The notes beneath the pieces were generated by a model. That model was not told where the DNA came from and ran no database searches. It saw only the letters and a program-made list of their open reading frames with translations. Shown here one piece after another: positions 35,234 through 45,872 of a stretch of 64,000 bases of DNA. Source of the DNA: Paenibacillus piscarius (GTDB lineage Bacteria > Bacillota > Bacilli > Paenibacillales > Paenibacillaceae); contig NZ_JAIEUI010000004.1 of NCBI RefSeq assembly GCF_022234545.1, positions 62,001 to 126,000 on the forward strand, read 5' to 3'. Position 1 is the first letter of the stretch. Each line of letters begins with the position of its first letter. Both the position numbers and the translations under genes were made by a program.

Positions 35234-36019
35234 ATGGCTTTGATTGAATGCAAGTTCTATTCAGAGGTGCTGGGTCTCAGTACTTCGATGACAGTGATTC
35301 TGCCGCAGCAGACCACCACGCAGATTGGAATGAGCAATGTATCGAGAGGAAAGCTTCACCCGACGCTGTACTTGCTGCACGGCTTGTCCGACGATGATTC
35401 GATCTGGCTCCGCCGGACCTCGATTGAGCGTTATGTGGCGGAGATGGGCATCGCCGTGGTTATGCCTCAGGTACACCGCAGCTTCTATACCGATATGGCC
35501 ACAGGGGGACGGTACTGGACCTTCATCAGCGAGGAATTGCCTGCGCTGGCCCGCTCTTTCTTCCCGTTGTCGGACAAGCGCGAGGATAACTTCGTCGCCG
35601 GACTGTCGATGGGCGGATACGGAGCGATCAAGCTGGGACTGCGCAAACCGGAGAACTGGGCCGCTGCCGCAAGTCTCTCGGGGGCGCTGGATATGGTGCA
35701 TCAATCTCTGAACTGGGAAGATGCGTCGCAAAAGTCTAAAGAGTATTTGCAGATTTTCGGAGACCAGGACATTGCCGGTACGCCGGAAGATCTGCTCTGG
35801 CTGCTGCAGGAAGTGGATCGCTCTGAGGGGCCGAAGCCGCTGCTCTATCAGTGCTGTGGAACCGAGGATTTCCTCTATGAGGACAACCAGACCTTCCGTA
35901 AGGCCTGCGATGAGACCGGGCTGTCTCTGACCTATGAAGAAGGACCCGGGGAGCATGAGTGGGGTTATTGGGATGCTAAGATCCGCGATGTGCTGAAGTG
36001 GCTGCCGCTGGAGAAGTAG
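35234..36019 (+). CDS. Esterase of the esterase D / tributyrin esterase family
   Basis: This is a 261-residue cytoplasmic alpha/beta hydrolase. The nucleophile elbow is GLSMGGYGA (Ser near 121), preceded by the family pattern [19 protein letters not shown]. The His in GEHEWGYWD and an Asp near [10 protein letters not shown] complete the likely triad. The ATG at 35234 has AAAGGGGAT in front and begins like other EstA proteins ([13 protein letters not shown]). An upstream TTG reading from 35036 has no support. It hydrolyses short-chain esters. It is a single gene, divergent from the minor-pilin operon. Confidence 0.85.
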   Translation: MALIECKFYSEVLGLSTSMTVILPQQTTTQIGMSNVSRGKLHPTLYLLHGLSDDDSIWLRRTSIERYVAEMGIAVVMPQVHRSFYTDMATGGRYWTFISEELPALARSFFPLSDKREDNFVAGLSMGGYGAIKLGLRKPENWAAAASLSGALDMVHQSLNWEDASQKSKEYLQIFGDQDIAGTPEDLLWLLQEVDRSEGPKPLLYQCCGTEDFLYEDNQTFRKACDETGLSLTYEEGPGEHEWGYWDAKIRDVLKWLPLEK

Positions 36020-36054
36020 GATTACAGCAATATTTGTAAGCGTATACTCATAAA

Positions 36055-36100
36055 AAAGACTGTCCCGCCGCATCCAGCCGATGCCGTTGAGACAGTCTTT
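36055..36100. terminator. Bidirectional terminator between esterase and argH
   Basis: AAAGACTGTC pairs with GACAGTCTTT, with inner pairing GCATC/GATGC. A-rich and T-rich tracts lie outside both arms. The flanking genes are convergent. Confidence 0.85.
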
Positions 36101-36138
36101 GTCTTGTCATCTAATTCCGCCGTTAAGGAAGGCGGGTC

Positions 36139-37554
36139 TTACTGGGCAGCAGATCCGCGCTGCTTCACCCATTCGCCAGCGGCCAGCAGGTCTGCTTCGG
36201 CCCGCTCAATCGCGGCCTTCACCTGAACAGTTGCGGTGCCGCCGTAGACATTACGGGCGTTCACGACCGCCTCCGGCTGAAGCACCGCATAGATTTGATC
36301 GTCGAACAGCGGTGAGAACTGCTTGAATTCTTCCAAGGTCAGATCAAGCAGGAACTTACCTTCGTTGATGCAATACAGGACGGTTTTGCCGATTACCTCA
36401 TGCGCCTGGCGGAACGGCAGACCCTTGCCCACCAGGAAGTCGGCGATATCGGTCGCGTTGGAGAAGTCCGTATTCACGGCTTCGCGCATCCGCGTCTTGT
36501 TCACCTTCATCGTGGAGATCATCGGCGCGAACAGCTGCAAGGCACCCGTTAACGTAGCCACCGTATCGAACATGCCTTCCTTGTCTTCCTGCATATCCTT
36601 ATTGTAGGCCAGCGGGAGCGACTTCAGCACGGTCAGCAGACCGATCAGGTTGCCGTAGACACGGCCCGTCTTGCCGCGCACCAGCTCCGGCACATCCGGG
36701 TTCTTCTTCTGCGGCATGATGCTGCTGCCGGTGCAGAAGGCATCGTCCAGCTCCACGAAGCTGAATTCGGTGCTGCTCCACAGCACCAGCTCCTCGCTGA
36801 GCCGCGACAGATGGGTCATAACCAGCGAAGCATTCGCCAGGAACTCGACGATGAAGTCACGGTCGCTGACGGCATCCAGGCTGTTCTCGTACACGCTGTC
36901 GAAGCCAAGCTGCTCGGCCACGAAGTGGCGGTTGATCGGGAACGTCGTTCCCGCCAGCGCGCCAGCGCCCAGCGGCAGCACATTGATCCGCTTGTAGCTG
37001 TCGGTCAGACGCTCCGCATCGCGGCGGAACATCGACACGTAGGCAAGCAGATGATGGGCGAACAGAATTGGCTGTGCCCGCTGCAGATGGGTATAGCCGG
37101 GGACAATGGTCTCCACATTGTCTTTGGCCTGCCCGATCAGCGCTTCCTGCAGGTCATGCAGCAGCGCTACCAGCTCCACCACCCGGTTCCGCAGGTAGAG
37201 GTGCATATCTGTCGCCACCTGGTCGTTGCGGCTGCGGCCAGTGTGCAGCTTGCCGCCGACCGGGCCGATCTCTGCGATCAGGTTCTTTTCAATATTCATG
37301 TGGATGTCTTCATCGGCGACCGAGAACTCAATCTCCCCCGCCCGCACCTTCTCCAGCACCTTGGCGAGTCCGCCCTTGATCGTCTCTACATCCTCCTGCG
37401 GCAGAATGCCGCATTTCCCCAGCATCGTCACATGGGCGAGACTGCCCTGCACATCCTCTTCAGCCAGCGCCTGATCGAAGCCGATCGAAGCCGTATATTC
37501 CTCCACCAGCTTGTTCGTTCCTTTGGTAAAACGTCCGCCCCACAGCTTGCTCAC
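36139..37554 (-). CDS. argH: Argininosuccinate lyase
   Basis: This 471-residue enzyme cleaves argininosuccinate to arginine and fumarate, the last step of arginine synthesis. The fumarase/lyase signature [12 protein letters not shown] (about 277-288) carries the catalytic Ser, and [12 protein letters not shown] (about 108-119) and [10 protein letters not shown] (about 154-163) are the other two conserved regions. It follows argG in the same direction after about 120 bases. That gap contains an imperfect hairpin (AGAAGG near 37587) without a T tail. Confidence 0.97.
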   Translation of the reverse strand: MSKLWGGRFTKGTNKLVEEYTASIGFDQALAEEDVQGSLAHVTMLGKCGILPQEDVETIKGGLAKVLEKVRAGEIEFSVADEDIHMNIEKNLIAEIGPVGGKLHTGRSRNDQVATDMHLYLRNRVVELVALLHDLQEALIGQAKDNVETIVPGYTHLQRAQPILFAHHLLAYVSMFRRDAERLTDSYKRINVLPLGAGALAGTTFPINRHFVAEQLGFDSVYENSLDAVSDRDFIVEFLANASLVMTHLSRLSEELVLWSSTEFSFVELDDAFCTGSSIMPQKKNPDVPELVRGKTGRVYGNLIGLLTVLKSLPLAYNKDMQEDKEGMFDTVATLTGALQLFAPMISTMKVNKTRMREAVNTDFSNATDIADFLVGKGLPFRQAHEVIGKTVLYCINEGKFLLDLTLEEFKQFSPLFDDQIYAVLQPEAVVNARNVYGGTATVQVKAAIERAEADLLAAGEWVKQRGSAAQ

Positions 37555-37675
37555 CTGATGTTCCCTCCTTATGGACGGTAGAAGGGCCGCCCCTGTCCGG
37601 ATGGGAGGAACGGCCTTCTGTGTCCGCTTCTATAGTATATGGTCTATAAAATACCGCTCCAGCGGCTATACGCTT

Positions 37676-38911
37676 CTACTTCTTGGATTCCTCTACGCCC
37701 GCTGACACCTTGAGGCGCAGGGCATTCAGCCGGATGAAGCCGGTCGCATCGCCCTGGTCATACGCCTGGGTAGGATCTGCCTCCATCGTAGCGATATCCG
37801 GATTGTACAGGCTGACCGGGCTCTTAACTCCGGCACCGATGATATTGCCCTTGTAGAGCTTCACACGTACCGTACCGGTTACGTTCTTCTGGCTCTCTTG
37901 CACCAGCGCCTGCATCGCCAGCCGCTCTGGTGCGAACCAGAAGCCGTTATACACCAGCGTGCTGTAACGGGTGATCAGGCTGTCGCGCAGGTTCATGACC
38001 TCGCGGTCCATGGTGATGGACTCCATTTTGCGGTGAGCGGTGAACAGAATGGTTCCGCCCGGGGTCTCATACACGCCGCGGCTCTTCATGCCGACAAAAC
38101 GGTTCTCCACCATATCCACACGGCCGATCCCGTGCTTGCCGCCCAGCTCATTGAGCTTCTCCATCACCTGCAGCGGGGATAACGGCTCGCCGTTCAGAGC
38201 TACGCAGTCGCCCTTCACGAAGTCCAGCTCCAGATATTCCGCTTCATCCGGAGCATCTTCAGGCGCATTGGAGAGCAGGAACATTTCCTTGTTCTCCGGT
38301 GCGCTTGGATCGAACCAAGGATCTTCGAGCACGCCGCTCTCATAACTGATGTGCAGCAGATTTCGGTCCATTGAATACGGCTTGGCGGCTGAGGCCTGCA
38401 CCGGAATGCCGTTAGCTTCCGCATAGGCGATCATCTCCGCACGGCCCGGGAACTGGTTGCGGAACTCTTCCAGACGCCAAGGTGCGATCACCTTGATGCT
38501 TGGCGACAACGCGGCAGCGTTCAGCTCGAAGCGCACCTGGTCGTTCCCTTTGCCGGTTGCACCATGGGCAATGGCAGTAGCGCCTTCAGCGATGGCGATA
38601 TCCACCATACGCTTAGCGATCAGCGGACGGGCAATGCTCGTTCCGAGCAGATATTGACCCTCATAGAGCGCACCCGCCTGGAACATCGGGTAGATGAAGT
38701 CACTGGCGAATTCATCGCGCAGGTCATCGATATAGACCTTGGATGCGCCGGTAGCGAGCGCCTTCTCTTCCAGGCCGTCCAGCTCTTCCTTCTGGCCGAT
38801 ATCGGCGGTGAAGGCGATAATCTCCGCATCATAGGTTTCTTTCAGCCATTTCAGAATGACTGAGGTATCCAGCCCGCCGGAATAGGCGAGTACGATTTTT
38901 TCTTTTGGCAT
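37676..38911 (-). CDS. argG: Argininosuccinate synthase
   Basis: This 411-residue enzyme joins citrulline and aspartate using ATP. The N-terminal P-loop-like AYSGGLDTS (about 8-16) and the second signature [14 protein letters not shown] (about 114-127) are intact. The ATG at 38911 is chosen because AAAGGAAG precedes it and the product begins at the family's usual [14 protein letters not shown] longer reading to 38965 runs into non-conserved residues. It is separated from argF by about 346 bases that hold a palindromic repeat, so it may have its own promoter. Confidence 0.97.
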   Translation of the reverse strand: MPKEKIVLAYSGGLDTSVILKWLKETYDAEIIAFTADIGQKEELDGLEEKALATGASKVYIDDLRDEFASDFIYPMFQAGALYEGQYLLGTSIARPLIAKRMVDIAIAEGATAIAHGATGKGNDQVRFELNAAALSPSIKVIAPWRLEEFRNQFPGRAEMIAYAEANGIPVQASAAKPYSMDRNLLHISYESGVLEDPWFDPSAPENKEMFLLSNAPEDAPDEAEYLELDFVKGDCVALNGEPLSPLQVMEKLNELGGKHGIGRVDMVENRFVGMKSRGVYETPGGTILFTAHRKMESITMDREVMNLRDSLITRYSTLVYNGFWFAPERLAMQALVQESQKNVTGTVRVKLYKGNIIGAGVKSPVSLYNPDIATMEADPTQAYDQGDATGFIRLNALRLKVSAGVEESKK

Positions 38912-39257
38912 GGGGTTGGCTTCCTTTCGGTGTGGAGGGTGATAAGATGAGCCAGGAGCTGACAAGCGTTAGACATCCGGTGCCCCGACGCAAGCTGCGT
39001 GAATATTTGGACTTTCGGCCGCTGTTGTCTACAGATTTCCTGATTGAGACCGCTCTTCGCGGTTGAAATCCGTAGACAAAGGCGGACGCTGACGCTCCTA
39101 CAGTTCCAAAATTCACTCCGTTGCTACGCACCGGAAATCTAACAGGATACACTCCTGTTCATCCTATTTAAGGATGTATTGTATAAGATAAGACCGAAAC
39201 AAGGCTTCCCTGTTTCAATCTAAAAGTCACTCTAGATCATTAGCGGCTGATTTCCAA
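38912..39257. other. argF-argG spacer containing a palindromic repeat
   Basis: The spacer carries one copy of the long imperfect palindrome (38999-39116). Beyond it lies a weaker hairpin, GAAACAAGG/CCTGTTTC, near 39191-39213 that could be the argF terminator. No gene is seen. Confidence 0.6.
38999..39116. repeat. Dispersed imperfect palindrome, copy 1
   Basis: Outer arms are GTGAATATTTGGA (38999-39011) and TCCAAAATTCAC (39105-39116). Inner arms are TGTCTAC and GTAGACA, with AACCGC/GCGGTT at the centre. Blocks CGGCCGCTGTTGT and ACAAAGGCGGACGCT plus GCTCCTACAGTTCCAAA are shared almost exactly with the copy at 47118-47230. Confidence 0.85.
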
Positions 39258-40226
39258 TTAGCCCATCAGAGCCGCCATCAGCGCCTTCTGCGCATGCAGG
39301 CGGTTCTCCGCCTGGTCGAAGATGACCGAGTTCGGGCCGTCGATGACGCCCGTGCTGACCTCTTCCTCCCGGTGGGCCGGCAGGCAGTGCAGGAACAGGT
39401 AGTCGCTCTTTGCGCCTTTGACCAGCTCCTCATTGACCTGATAGTCCTTGAACGCTGCTTCACGCGCCAATTGCTCGGCCTCGAAGCCCATGCTCGCCCA
39501 GACATCTGTATAGATCACATCGGCATCCTGCACCGCTTCCTGCGGGCTGCGGGTGATTGTGATGATTGAGCCGGTCTCCTTGGCAATCGCGCGCGCCTCC
39601 GCCACAACCGCCTCGTCCGGCTCGTAGCCCTCCGGTCCGGCCACTGCGACATGTACGCCCAGCTTGGCGCCGCCGATCAGCAGGGAATGCGCCATATTAT
39701 TGCCGTCTCCGATATAAGCCAGCTTCAGGCCTTTCAGCTTGCCCTTGTGCTCATACACGGTCTGGTAGTCTGCCAGCACCTGGCACGGATGCGCCAGATC
39801 GCTCAGGCCGTTGATCACAGGCACTGAGGCATACCGGGCTAGTTCTTCCACTTTATCATGGCCGAAGGTACGGATCATAATCCCGTCCAGATAACGCGAC
39901 ATCACCTGGGCGGTATCCCCAACCGTCTCGCCGCGGCCAAGCTGAATGTCGTTCTTGCTCAGGAACAGCGCATGGCCGCCGAGCTGATACATCCCTACTT
40001 CAAAAGATACCCGTGTCCGGGTAGAGGACTTCTCAAAGATCAGTCCAATCGTCTTGCCCAGCAGCGGCTGGTAGACCTCGCCGTTCTTCTGCTTGCGCTT
40101 CAGCTCAATCGCCAGATCAATCAAATACGTGATTTCCTCCGGAGTATAGTCATTCAGCTCCAGCAGATCACGCCCTTTGAGCTGTGCGGCAATCGTCTCT
40201 GTAACGCCTGGTGTTCCCTGACTCAT
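39258..40226 (-). CDS. argF: Ornithine carbamoyltransferase
   Basis: This 322-residue enzyme makes citrulline from ornithine and carbamoyl phosphate. The carbamoyl-phosphate loop KSSTRTR (about 61-67), the DLAHPCQ segment (about 142-148) and the ornithine-binding HCLPAHR (about 280-286) are intact. Its start overlaps the argD stop by four bases, so translation is coupled. A long imperfect palindrome follows downstream before argG. Confidence 0.97.
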   Translation of the reverse strand: MSQGTPGVTETIAAQLKGRDLLELNDYTPEEITYLIDLAIELKRKQKNGEVYQPLLGKTIGLIFEKSSTRTRVSFEVGMYQLGGHALFLSKNDIQLGRGETVGDTAQVMSRYLDGIMIRTFGHDKVEELARYASVPVINGLSDLAHPCQVLADYQTVYEHKGKLKGLKLAYIGDGNNMAHSLLIGGAKLGVHVAVAGPEGYEPDEAVVAEARAIAKETGSIITITRSPQEAVQDADVIYTDVWASMGFEAEQLAREAAFKDYQVNEELVKGAKSDYLFLHCLPAHREEEVSTGVIDGPNSVIFDQAENRLHAQKALMAALMG

Positions 40227-41515
40227 GAATGGGCCTCCCCGTTTGCTTGATTAGCATAAGTATGAATGAGTTCTGACAGGATGTCCACCGCCTGATCGAT
40301 CTCGTCAGCAGTGACATAGAAATTCGGCAGCAGCCGGATCACATTCGGTCCGGCCTGGACGAACAGCAGTCCGCGCTTCTGTCCGGCGAGCACAATCTCC
40401 GCCACCGGCTCCTGGCACTCAATGCCGATCAGCAGGCCTTTGCCGCGAATCTCCTTCACGAAGGAGGTATCTGCCAGCTTCTCCTTCAGCTGTCCGGTTA
40501 AGTACTCGCCCATCTCCGCAGCCCGCTGCGGCAGATTATCCTCCAGCATCGTCTCAATGGTCGCTTCCATTACTGCCGCCGCCAGCGGGGTGCCGCCGAA
40601 GGTGCTGGCATGGCTGCCCGGGCTGAAGGCCTCGCGCAGATAGCCTTTGCCGAGCATGACACCGGCCGGGAAGCCGCTGGCTACCCCTTTGGCCAGGGTG
40701 AAGATATCCGGCTCAATGCCGTAATGCTGATGAGCGAACAGCTTGCCGGTCCGGCCCATACCCGTCTGGACTTCGTCCACGATCAGCAGCAGGCCATGCT
40801 CCTTGCACAGCGCCACGACGGCATCCAGGAACTCCTGCTGTACCTCAAGAACGCCGCCCTCGGCCAGCACCATCTCCAGCATAATTGCTGCTGTATGCTC
40901 GGTAATGGCTGCCTTCAGCGCCTCCAGGTCATGCAGCGGTACGGTCTTGAAGCCTGCCGGCAGCGGCAGGAAGCCTTCCTTAACCTTCGACTGTCCTGTA
41001 GCTGTCAGTGTAGCCAAGGTACGGCCGTGGAATGATTGCTCGAAGGTGATCACTTCATAGCGGTCTGTCCCTTTCACCTTCTGGTGATACCGGCGTGCCA
41101 GCTTGATGGCCGCTTCATTCGCTTCTGCTCCGCTGTTGCAGAAGAAGACCTGATCCGCACAGCTATTCGCGGTCAGCAGCGCCGCTACCCGGTCCTGGCC
41201 CGGAATGTGGAACAGGTTCGAGACATGCCACAGCGTATCAATCTGGGCCTTCAGCTTCGCACCGACCTTCTCCGGGGCATGGCCCAGACTGGTGACAGCC
41301 AGTCCGCACATGAAGTCCAGGTACTTGTTGCCCTGATCATCCCAGACCCAGCTTCCCTGGCCCTTGACCAGGCTGATATCGTATCTGGCGTAAGACGGGA
41401 ATACCGCACTCAGCTTGGCAGGAGCGGCAGCCGCTTCCTGTCTGTCCGCTTTCCCGGAACGTCCCTGCGTCGCCCCTGTCAAAGAATTTTGTTCTGTTTG
41501 CGTCAGCTCACTCAT
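40223..41515 (-). CDS. argD: Acetylornithine aminotransferase
   Basis: This PLP-dependent class III aminotransferase of about 430 residues converts N-acetylglutamate semialdehyde to N-acetylornithine. The conserved [12 protein letters not shown] and the PLP-lysine motif [12 protein letters not shown] are visible, with [15 protein letters not shown] near 130. The start at 41515 has GGAGAG nine bases away. ATG at 41521 is an alternative only three bases from that box. An N-terminal extension of about 35 residues is longer than in many ArgD proteins. It overlaps argF. Confidence 0.95.
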   Translation of the reverse strand: MSELTQTEQNSLTGATQGRSGKADRQEAAAAPAKLSAVFPSYARYDISLVKGQGSWVWDDQGNKYLDFMCGLAVTSLGHAPEKVGAKLKAQIDTLWHVSNLFHIPGQDRVAALLTANSCADQVFFCNSGAEANEAAIKLARRYHQKVKGTDRYEVITFEQSFHGRTLATLTATGQSKVKEGFLPLPAGFKTVPLHDLEALKAAITEHTAAIMLEMVLAEGGVLEVQQEFLDAVVALCKEHGLLLIVDEVQTGMGRTGKLFAHQHYGIEPDIFTLAKGVASGFPAGVMLGKGYLREAFSPGSHASTFGGTPLAAAVMEATIETMLEDNLPQRAAEMGEYLTGQLKEKLADTSFVKEIRGKGLLIGIECQEPVAEIVLAGQKRGLLFVQAGPNVIRLLPNFYVTADEIDQAVDILSELIHTYANQANGEAHS

Positions 41516-41590
41516 TCTCATTCACTCTCCCACCATGCTGCTGCGGCTCCCCGTCAGCGCGTCTAATAGTATTCATCAGATGAATCTCTG

Positions 41591-42382
41591 TTACCTTACA
41601 ATCCGCGTCCCCAGCGCCTCGCCCTGCAGCACCCGGCTAAGTACACAAGGCTCGCTGCCGTCGACAATAATAACCTCAGACACCTGACCCTGGATGCAAT
41701 CCATCGCTGCGCGCACCTTGGGAATCATCCCGCCGTAGATTTCCCCGCTCGCAATGAGCTCTTCAATCTGGGCCACAGTTACGGAGGGAAGCACCACTTT
41801 CTCGCCTTCCACCGTCCGCATAATCCCCGGCACATCTGTAACGACAATCATCCTTGGCGACTCTATATAAGAAGCAACGGCTCCTGCCGCAGTGTCCGCA
41901 TTAATATTATACCGCTGGCCTTCGGCATCCACGCCAACCGGCGCAATAACGGGGATATAGCCCATCCCGAGGATACCCGTCACAATCTCCGCCTGGACCT
42001 GCACGACTTCTCCTACCAGACCAACCTCCAGATGATTCGCCACCGGACGCGCCACAATCAGGTTACCGTCTACGCCCGACAGTCCGAGCGCCCGGCCCCC
42101 GCTGGACTGAATCCGGCGGACAATCGCCTTGTTAATGCTTCCCGCCAGCGTCATCTCAACGACATCCAGCACCTCTTCCGTCGTCACCCGCAGCCCGTTC
42201 ACGAAGCTGCTCTCGATGCCGAGCTTCTCCAGATTGCCGGAGATCGCCGGGCCGCCGCCGTGGACAATAACCGGCTGAACCCCGCTTCGCTGCAGCTCCC
42301 GCAAATCCTCGAAGAACGAATCGGGCAGTGCCGCCAGCGTACTCCCGCCGCATTTCATCACGAACAGCCTCTCTAACGCCAT
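41591..42382 (-). CDS. argB: Acetylglutamate kinase
   Basis: This 263-residue enzyme phosphorylates N-acetylglutamate. Typical features are the N-terminal VMKCGGSTL, the VIVHGGGP loop, NINADTAAGAVA and VTDVPGI. The ATG at 42382 follows GAGGGGGCAGGAAG and gives the family length. The reading from 42418 adds 12 unsupported residues. It lacks the N-terminal helix of arginine-inhibited kinases, so feedback control may lie elsewhere; that is an inference from length. It sits between argJ and argD. Confidence 0.96.
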   Translation of the reverse strand: MALERLFVMKCGGSTLAALPDSFFEDLRELQRSGVQPVIVHGGGPAISGNLEKLGIESSFVNGLRVTTEEVLDVVEMTLAGSINKAIVRRIQSSGGRALGLSGVDGNLIVARPVANHLEVGLVGEVVQVQAEIVTGILGMGYIPVIAPVGVDAEGQRYNINADTAAGAVASYIESPRMIVVTDVPGIMRTVEGEKVVLPSVTVAQIEELIASGEIYGGMIPKVRAAMDCIQGQVSEVIIVDGSEPCVLSRVLQGEALGTRIVR

Positions 42383-42438
42383 CTTCCTGCCCCCTCTATA
42401 TAAGCTTCCGGCCGCCAATCCCCGCGCATTCGCGCAGG

Positions 42439-43671
42439 TTACGTCCGGTAAGCCGCATTGATCCGCACATAATCATACGTAAGGTCACAGCCCCAGGCGG
42501 TAGCACTGCCGCTTCCATCCGACAGGGTGACCGAGATCAGCACGGTATCCGTTTTTTGCAGATAATGCAGTGCCTGTTCCTCATCAAAAGCCACCGGACG
42601 CGATCCGCGCAGCACCTCGATCTCACCCAGCTTAATATCCACCCGTTCCGGCGAGACCGGAACACCTGCGCGGCCTACTGCCGCGATGATCCGTCCCCAG
42701 TTGGCATCCGCACCGAAGATCGCCGATTTCACCAGGCTGGAGCCGACCACCGTCTTGGCAATCGCTGCGGCCGCCTCATCCTGCACCGCCCCGCTCACCT
42801 GCACCTCGATCAGCTTCGTTGCGCCTTCTCCGTCCCGGGCAATCGCCATCGCCAGACTACGGCACACATGCGTGAACGCCGCCGCAAAAGCCTCCCAATC
42901 CGCATGCTCCCGCGTCAGCTTCTCATTGCCCGCCAGCCCGCTGGCCATGGCGACCAGCATGTCATTCGTACTAGTATCGCCATCGACAGTAATCATATTA
43001 AAAGTAGAATTCGTCGCCGTGCGCAGCAGGCCCAGCAGATCCTCTCCATCAATGAGCACATCCGTGGTCATGAAGCCCAGCATCGTCGCCATATTCGGGT
43101 GAATCATCCCGGAGCCCTTCGCGGCTCCGGCAATGATGACCTCTGTCCCGCCTACCGTTACTTTTACGCAGCTTTCTTTTTTGACCAGATCGGTTGTCAG
43201 TATCGCCTGGCTGAACTCCTCGGCACCGGCAGCACCCGCATCCAGCTTCTCCGGCAGCCCTTCAATCCCGCTGCGCACACAATCCATCTTCAGCAGCTCG
43301 CCGATCACGCCGGTTGACGCCACCGCCACATCCAGCTCGTTCACACCCAGATGGCGGGCAGCGGCCGCACGCATCTCATACGCATCCGCCTCTCCTTGCT
43401 CACCTGTGCAGGCATTCGCGTTACCACTGTTCACAATAACCGCCTGCAGCGTTCCGTCCGCCAGACTCTCGCGCGTCACCTTCAGCGGAGCTGCCTGAAA
43501 CACATTAGTCGTATATACCGCCGCCGCCGTCGCAGGCACCTCACAGCGGATCGCGGCGAGGTCGTTGCGCTCGGTTTTTTTGAGACCGCAGTGCAGGCCT
43601 CCGGCAATGAATCCTTTGGGTGCAGTAATGCTTCCGCCGTCAACGACGGTATATAATGAATGCTCGCTCAT
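42439..43671 (-). CDS. argJ: Glutamate N-acetyltransferase / amino-acid acetyltransferase
   Basis: This 410-residue enzyme transfers acetyl from acetylornithine to glutamate and, if bifunctional, also acetylates glutamate from acetyl-CoA. It is a self-cleaving Ntn hydrolase. The cleavage motif KGSGMIHPNMATML places the nucleophile at Thr196. NSGNANACTG (about 81-90) and the C-terminal TYDYVRINAAYRT are conserved. No argA is present, consistent with a cyclic pathway. No clear ribosome-binding site precedes the ATG, so the start is less certain than the identity. Confidence 0.95.
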   Translation of the reverse strand: MSEHSLYTVVDGGSITAPKGFIAGGLHCGLKKTERNDLAAIRCEVPATAAAVYTTNVFQAAPLKVTRESLADGTLQAVIVNSGNANACTGEQGEADAYEMRAAAARHLGVNELDVAVASTGVIGELLKMDCVRSGIEGLPEKLDAGAAGAEEFSQAILTTDLVKKESCVKVTVGGTEVIIAGAAKGSGMIHPNMATMLGFMTTDVLIDGEDLLGLLRTATNSTFNMITVDGDTSTNDMLVAMASGLAGNEKLTREHADWEAFAAAFTHVCRSLAMAIARDGEGATKLIEVQVSGAVQDEAAAAIAKTVVGSSLVKSAIFGADANWGRIIAAVGRAGVPVSPERVDIKLGEIEVLRGSRPVAFDEEQALHYLQKTDTVLISVTLSDGSGSATAWGCDLTYDYVRINAAYRT

Positions 43672-43692
43672 GTATGTTTGACCGCAAATAGC

Positions 43693-44748
43693 TTATGGAT
43701 ACACTGGTGTGTAGCCCAGCCCGCGGGTTTCCTCCCATCCCATCATCAAATTCAGGTTCTGAATCGCCTGCCCTGCTGCGCCCTTAACAACATTGTCGAT
43801 GACCGACACGATAGTGACCCGCCCGGTACGTGCATCTGTGGCGAAGCCGATATCGCAATAATTCGATCCGCTGACTTCCTTCGTCGCCGGAACGATGCCG
43901 GGCTCGCGCACCCGCACAAACGGCCGGTCTGCATAATAGTTACGGTATAAGTCCACCAGTTCCCGCTCGCTGTGTTCACCCGTCAGACTGGCATACATCG
44001 TGCTCATAATCCCCCGGGTCATCGGCACCAGATGCGTAGTGAATGTAACGGTTACCTTCTCCTGGGCGATATCGCTCAGCACCTGCTCGATTTCCGGGAT
44101 GTGCTGATGCTTGTTCATTTTGTAGGCTTTGAAGTTCTCATTAATCTCGGCAAAATGCACCATCAGGCTCGTACCCCGCCCCGCCCCGGACACCCCGGAT
44201 TTCGCATCGATAATGATGCTGTCCGGCTTAATCCAGCCTGCGGCCAGTGCCGGCACCAGCCCCAGCAGCGACGCTGTCGGGTAACACCCGGGATTCGAGA
44301 TAAAGTCCACGCCTGCCGCCTGTTCACCATACACCTCGCATAACCCGTAGATTGCCTGCTCCAGATACGCCACCGGCGGAGCCGGATGCTTATACCACTC
44401 TTCATACTCCGCACCATTCTTCAGCCGGAAGTCGCCCGACAGATCCACGACCTTAAGCCCTGCCTCCAGCAGCTGCGGCACCAGCTTCGCGCTCACCCCG
44501 GAAGGAGTTGCTGTAAAAACAACATCGGCCCGGCCCGCAATCTCGGCGGCATCGACGCCATCCAGGTTACGCTGTACAATTCCCGTCAGATGCGGGAAGC
44601 CCTCCTCGATCGGCGCTCCTGCGCTCGATGAGGAGATCACTGAAGTAATCTCAATATCCGGGTGGCCCTGCAGCAGCCTGATCAGCTCTACGCCCCCATA
44701 TCCTGTTGATCCGACAATTGCCGCTCTCAGCTTGCCTGTCACTGTCAT
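43693..44748 (-). CDS. argC: N-acetyl-gamma-glutamyl-phosphate reductase
   Basis: This 351-residue NADPH-dependent reductase catalyses the third step of arginine synthesis. The nucleotide-binding IVGSTGYGGVELIRLL (about 11-26) and the active-site SNPGCYPTA (Cys155) are present, as is HxHxPEIEQ (KHQHIPEIEQ) further on. GAGGAAGCGGGG precedes the ATG. It is the first gene of the arg cluster, with a candidate promoter about 85-110 bases upstream. Confidence 0.97.
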   Translation of the reverse strand: MTVTGKLRAAIVGSTGYGGVELIRLLQGHPDIEITSVISSSSAGAPIEEGFPHLTGIVQRNLDGVDAAEIAGRADVVFTATPSGVSAKLVPQLLEAGLKVVDLSGDFRLKNGAEYEEWYKHPAPPVAYLEQAIYGLCEVYGEQAAGVDFISNPGCYPTASLLGLVPALAAGWIKPDSIIIDAKSGVSGAGRGTSLMVHFAEINENFKAYKMNKHQHIPEIEQVLSDIAQEKVTVTFTTHLVPMTRGIMSTMYASLTGEHSERELVDLYRNYYADRPFVRVREPGIVPATKEVSGSNYCDIGFATDARTGRVTIVSVIDNVVKGAAGQAIQNLNLMMGWEETRGLGYTPVYP

Positions 44749-44827
44749 CCCCGCTTCCTCTATCTCATTTCTATCATTATCGCCCGGTCCTGACCGTTCT
44801 GCAAATATGTATTATTATACGACCGTA

Positions 44828-44855
44828 TTAATATAAATACAACATGTAACGTCAA
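44828..44855 (-). promoter_or_regulatory. Candidate arg operon promoter, possibly ArgR-controlled
   Basis: On the minus strand TTGACG (44850-44855) and TATTAA (44828-44833) are 16 bases apart. The AT-rich dyad GTATAATAATAC just downstream (44809-44820) resembles half an ARG box, but the match to the consensus TGAATAATTATTCA is partial. Confidence 0.4.
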
Positions 44856-44884
44856 CTTTATTCAGGCCTTTTTCCAGCTAAAAA

Positions 44885-44924
44885 AGAAGCGCAGAGCCCC
44901 TTAATCAAGGAAATCTACGCTTCT
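44885..44924. terminator. Terminator at the end of the yitT-like gene
   Basis: AGAAGCGCAGA pairs with TCTACGCTTCT (one wobble) across a loop with CCCC. The stem includes the last codons of the membrane-protein gene. A-rich sequence on one side gives T tails on the minus strand. Confidence 0.8.
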
Positions 44925-45799
44925 CTTTTGAATCCTTCGCCCAGCACCTCATGCGCCTCCGTAATAATGACAAAAGCCCCCGGATCCACCGAGCGGACAA
45001 TCGCCTTCAATCTGGCAATTTCGTTCTGGCCTACCACGACCATCAGCACAGTCCGGTTATCTCCGGTGTAGCCGCCTTGCGCATTCAGCTTCGTCAGCCC
45101 GCGGTCCAGATCATTCAGAATCGCCTGGGAGATCGCCTCCGTGTGATCCGAGATGATATACGCGACCTTCGTTACGCTGAAGCCTACCTCCAGCGCATTA
45201 ATGACCCGGCCGGTGACGAACAGCCCGATCAGGGCATACATCGCCTGCTCCATCCCCAGCACAAAAGCAGCCAGTGTGATCACCGTCCCATCCAGCAGCA
45301 CCACGGACAGCGAGAAGCTGAAGCCGGTGAGCTTCTGGATAATCTGCGCCGCGATGGTCAGTCCGCCTGTCGAGCCGCGCCCCCGGAAGACTAACCCGAG
45401 CCCGAGTCCCACGCCAATCCCCCCATAAATAGAAGCAAGCAGCGGATTCGTGGTCGGTACTGGACCGTCTTTGGTCAAGTAGATGAATAGCGGCAGCACG
45501 AAGCTCCCCAGCAACGAGCGGATGCCATATTGCTTCCCGAGGAAGATGACACCGAGAATGAACAGCGGAATGTTCAGCGCCCACTGCGTGAACGCCGGCT
45601 CCGCGCCGAACCAGGCCTCGGCCAGCACGGATAGTCCCGATACGCCGCCAGAAGCAATCTGATTAGGCAGGAAGAACAGGTTGAACGCCAGCCCCGTAAT
45701 CAGCGAGCCGATCAGAATCAGTGCGATATCCACGGTATGGCGCAGCGGCCCGTTCAAGGGAATCAGCGGAGGTTTGTTGCGTGAATTGATTTTTTGCAT
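44915..45799 (-). CDS. YitT family membrane protein (DUF161/DUF2179)
   Basis: This is a 294-residue protein with five hydrophobic helices in the N-terminal 200 residues (FNLFFLPNQIASGGVSGLSVL near 45, GLVFRGRGSTGGLTIAAQI near 140). A C-terminal cytoplasmic DUF2179 domain of about 80 residues follows (VAYIISDHTEAISQAIL, DRGLTKLNAQGGYTG). The biochemical role of this common Firmicute family is not established. GGAGCAGGG precedes the ATG. It lies between prfB and argC, all on the minus strand, with terminators on both sides. Confidence 0.88.
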   Translation of the reverse strand: MQKINSRNKPPLIPLNGPLRHTVDIALILIGSLITGLAFNLFFLPNQIASGGVSGLSVLAEAWFGAEPAFTQWALNIPLFILGVIFLGKQYGIRSLLGSFVLPLFIYLTKDGPVPTTNPLLASIYGGIGVGLGLGLVFRGRGSTGGLTIAAQIIQKLTGFSFSLSVVLLDGTVITLAAFVLGMEQAMYALIGLFVTGRVINALEVGFSVTKVAYIISDHTEAISQAILNDLDRGLTKLNAQGGYTGDNRTVLMVVVGQNEIARLKAIVRSVDPGAFVIITEAHEVLGEGFKREA

Positions 45800-45835
45800 C
45801 GTTGTGCCCTGCTCCTTTATGTTCAGAAAAAAATC

Positions 45836-45859
45836 CCTACACCTCCGAAGACGCGTAGG
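45836..45859 (-). terminator. Terminator of prfB
   Basis: On the minus strand CCTACGC pairs with GTGTAGG around a GTCTTCGGAG loop, followed by GATTTTTTT. It starts 14 bases after the prfB stop. Confidence 0.85.
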
Positions 45860-45872
45860 AATAGGGTTACGT

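Noticed and set aside
37577..37625. Terminator between argG and argH
   Set aside because: AGAAGG/CCTTCT arms pair, but neither strand has a T tail, and the genes are likely co-transcribed.
42328..43317. 329-codon plus-strand frame opposite argJ and the argB start
   Set aside because: Shadow composition, no ribosome-binding site, and argJ/argB are certain.
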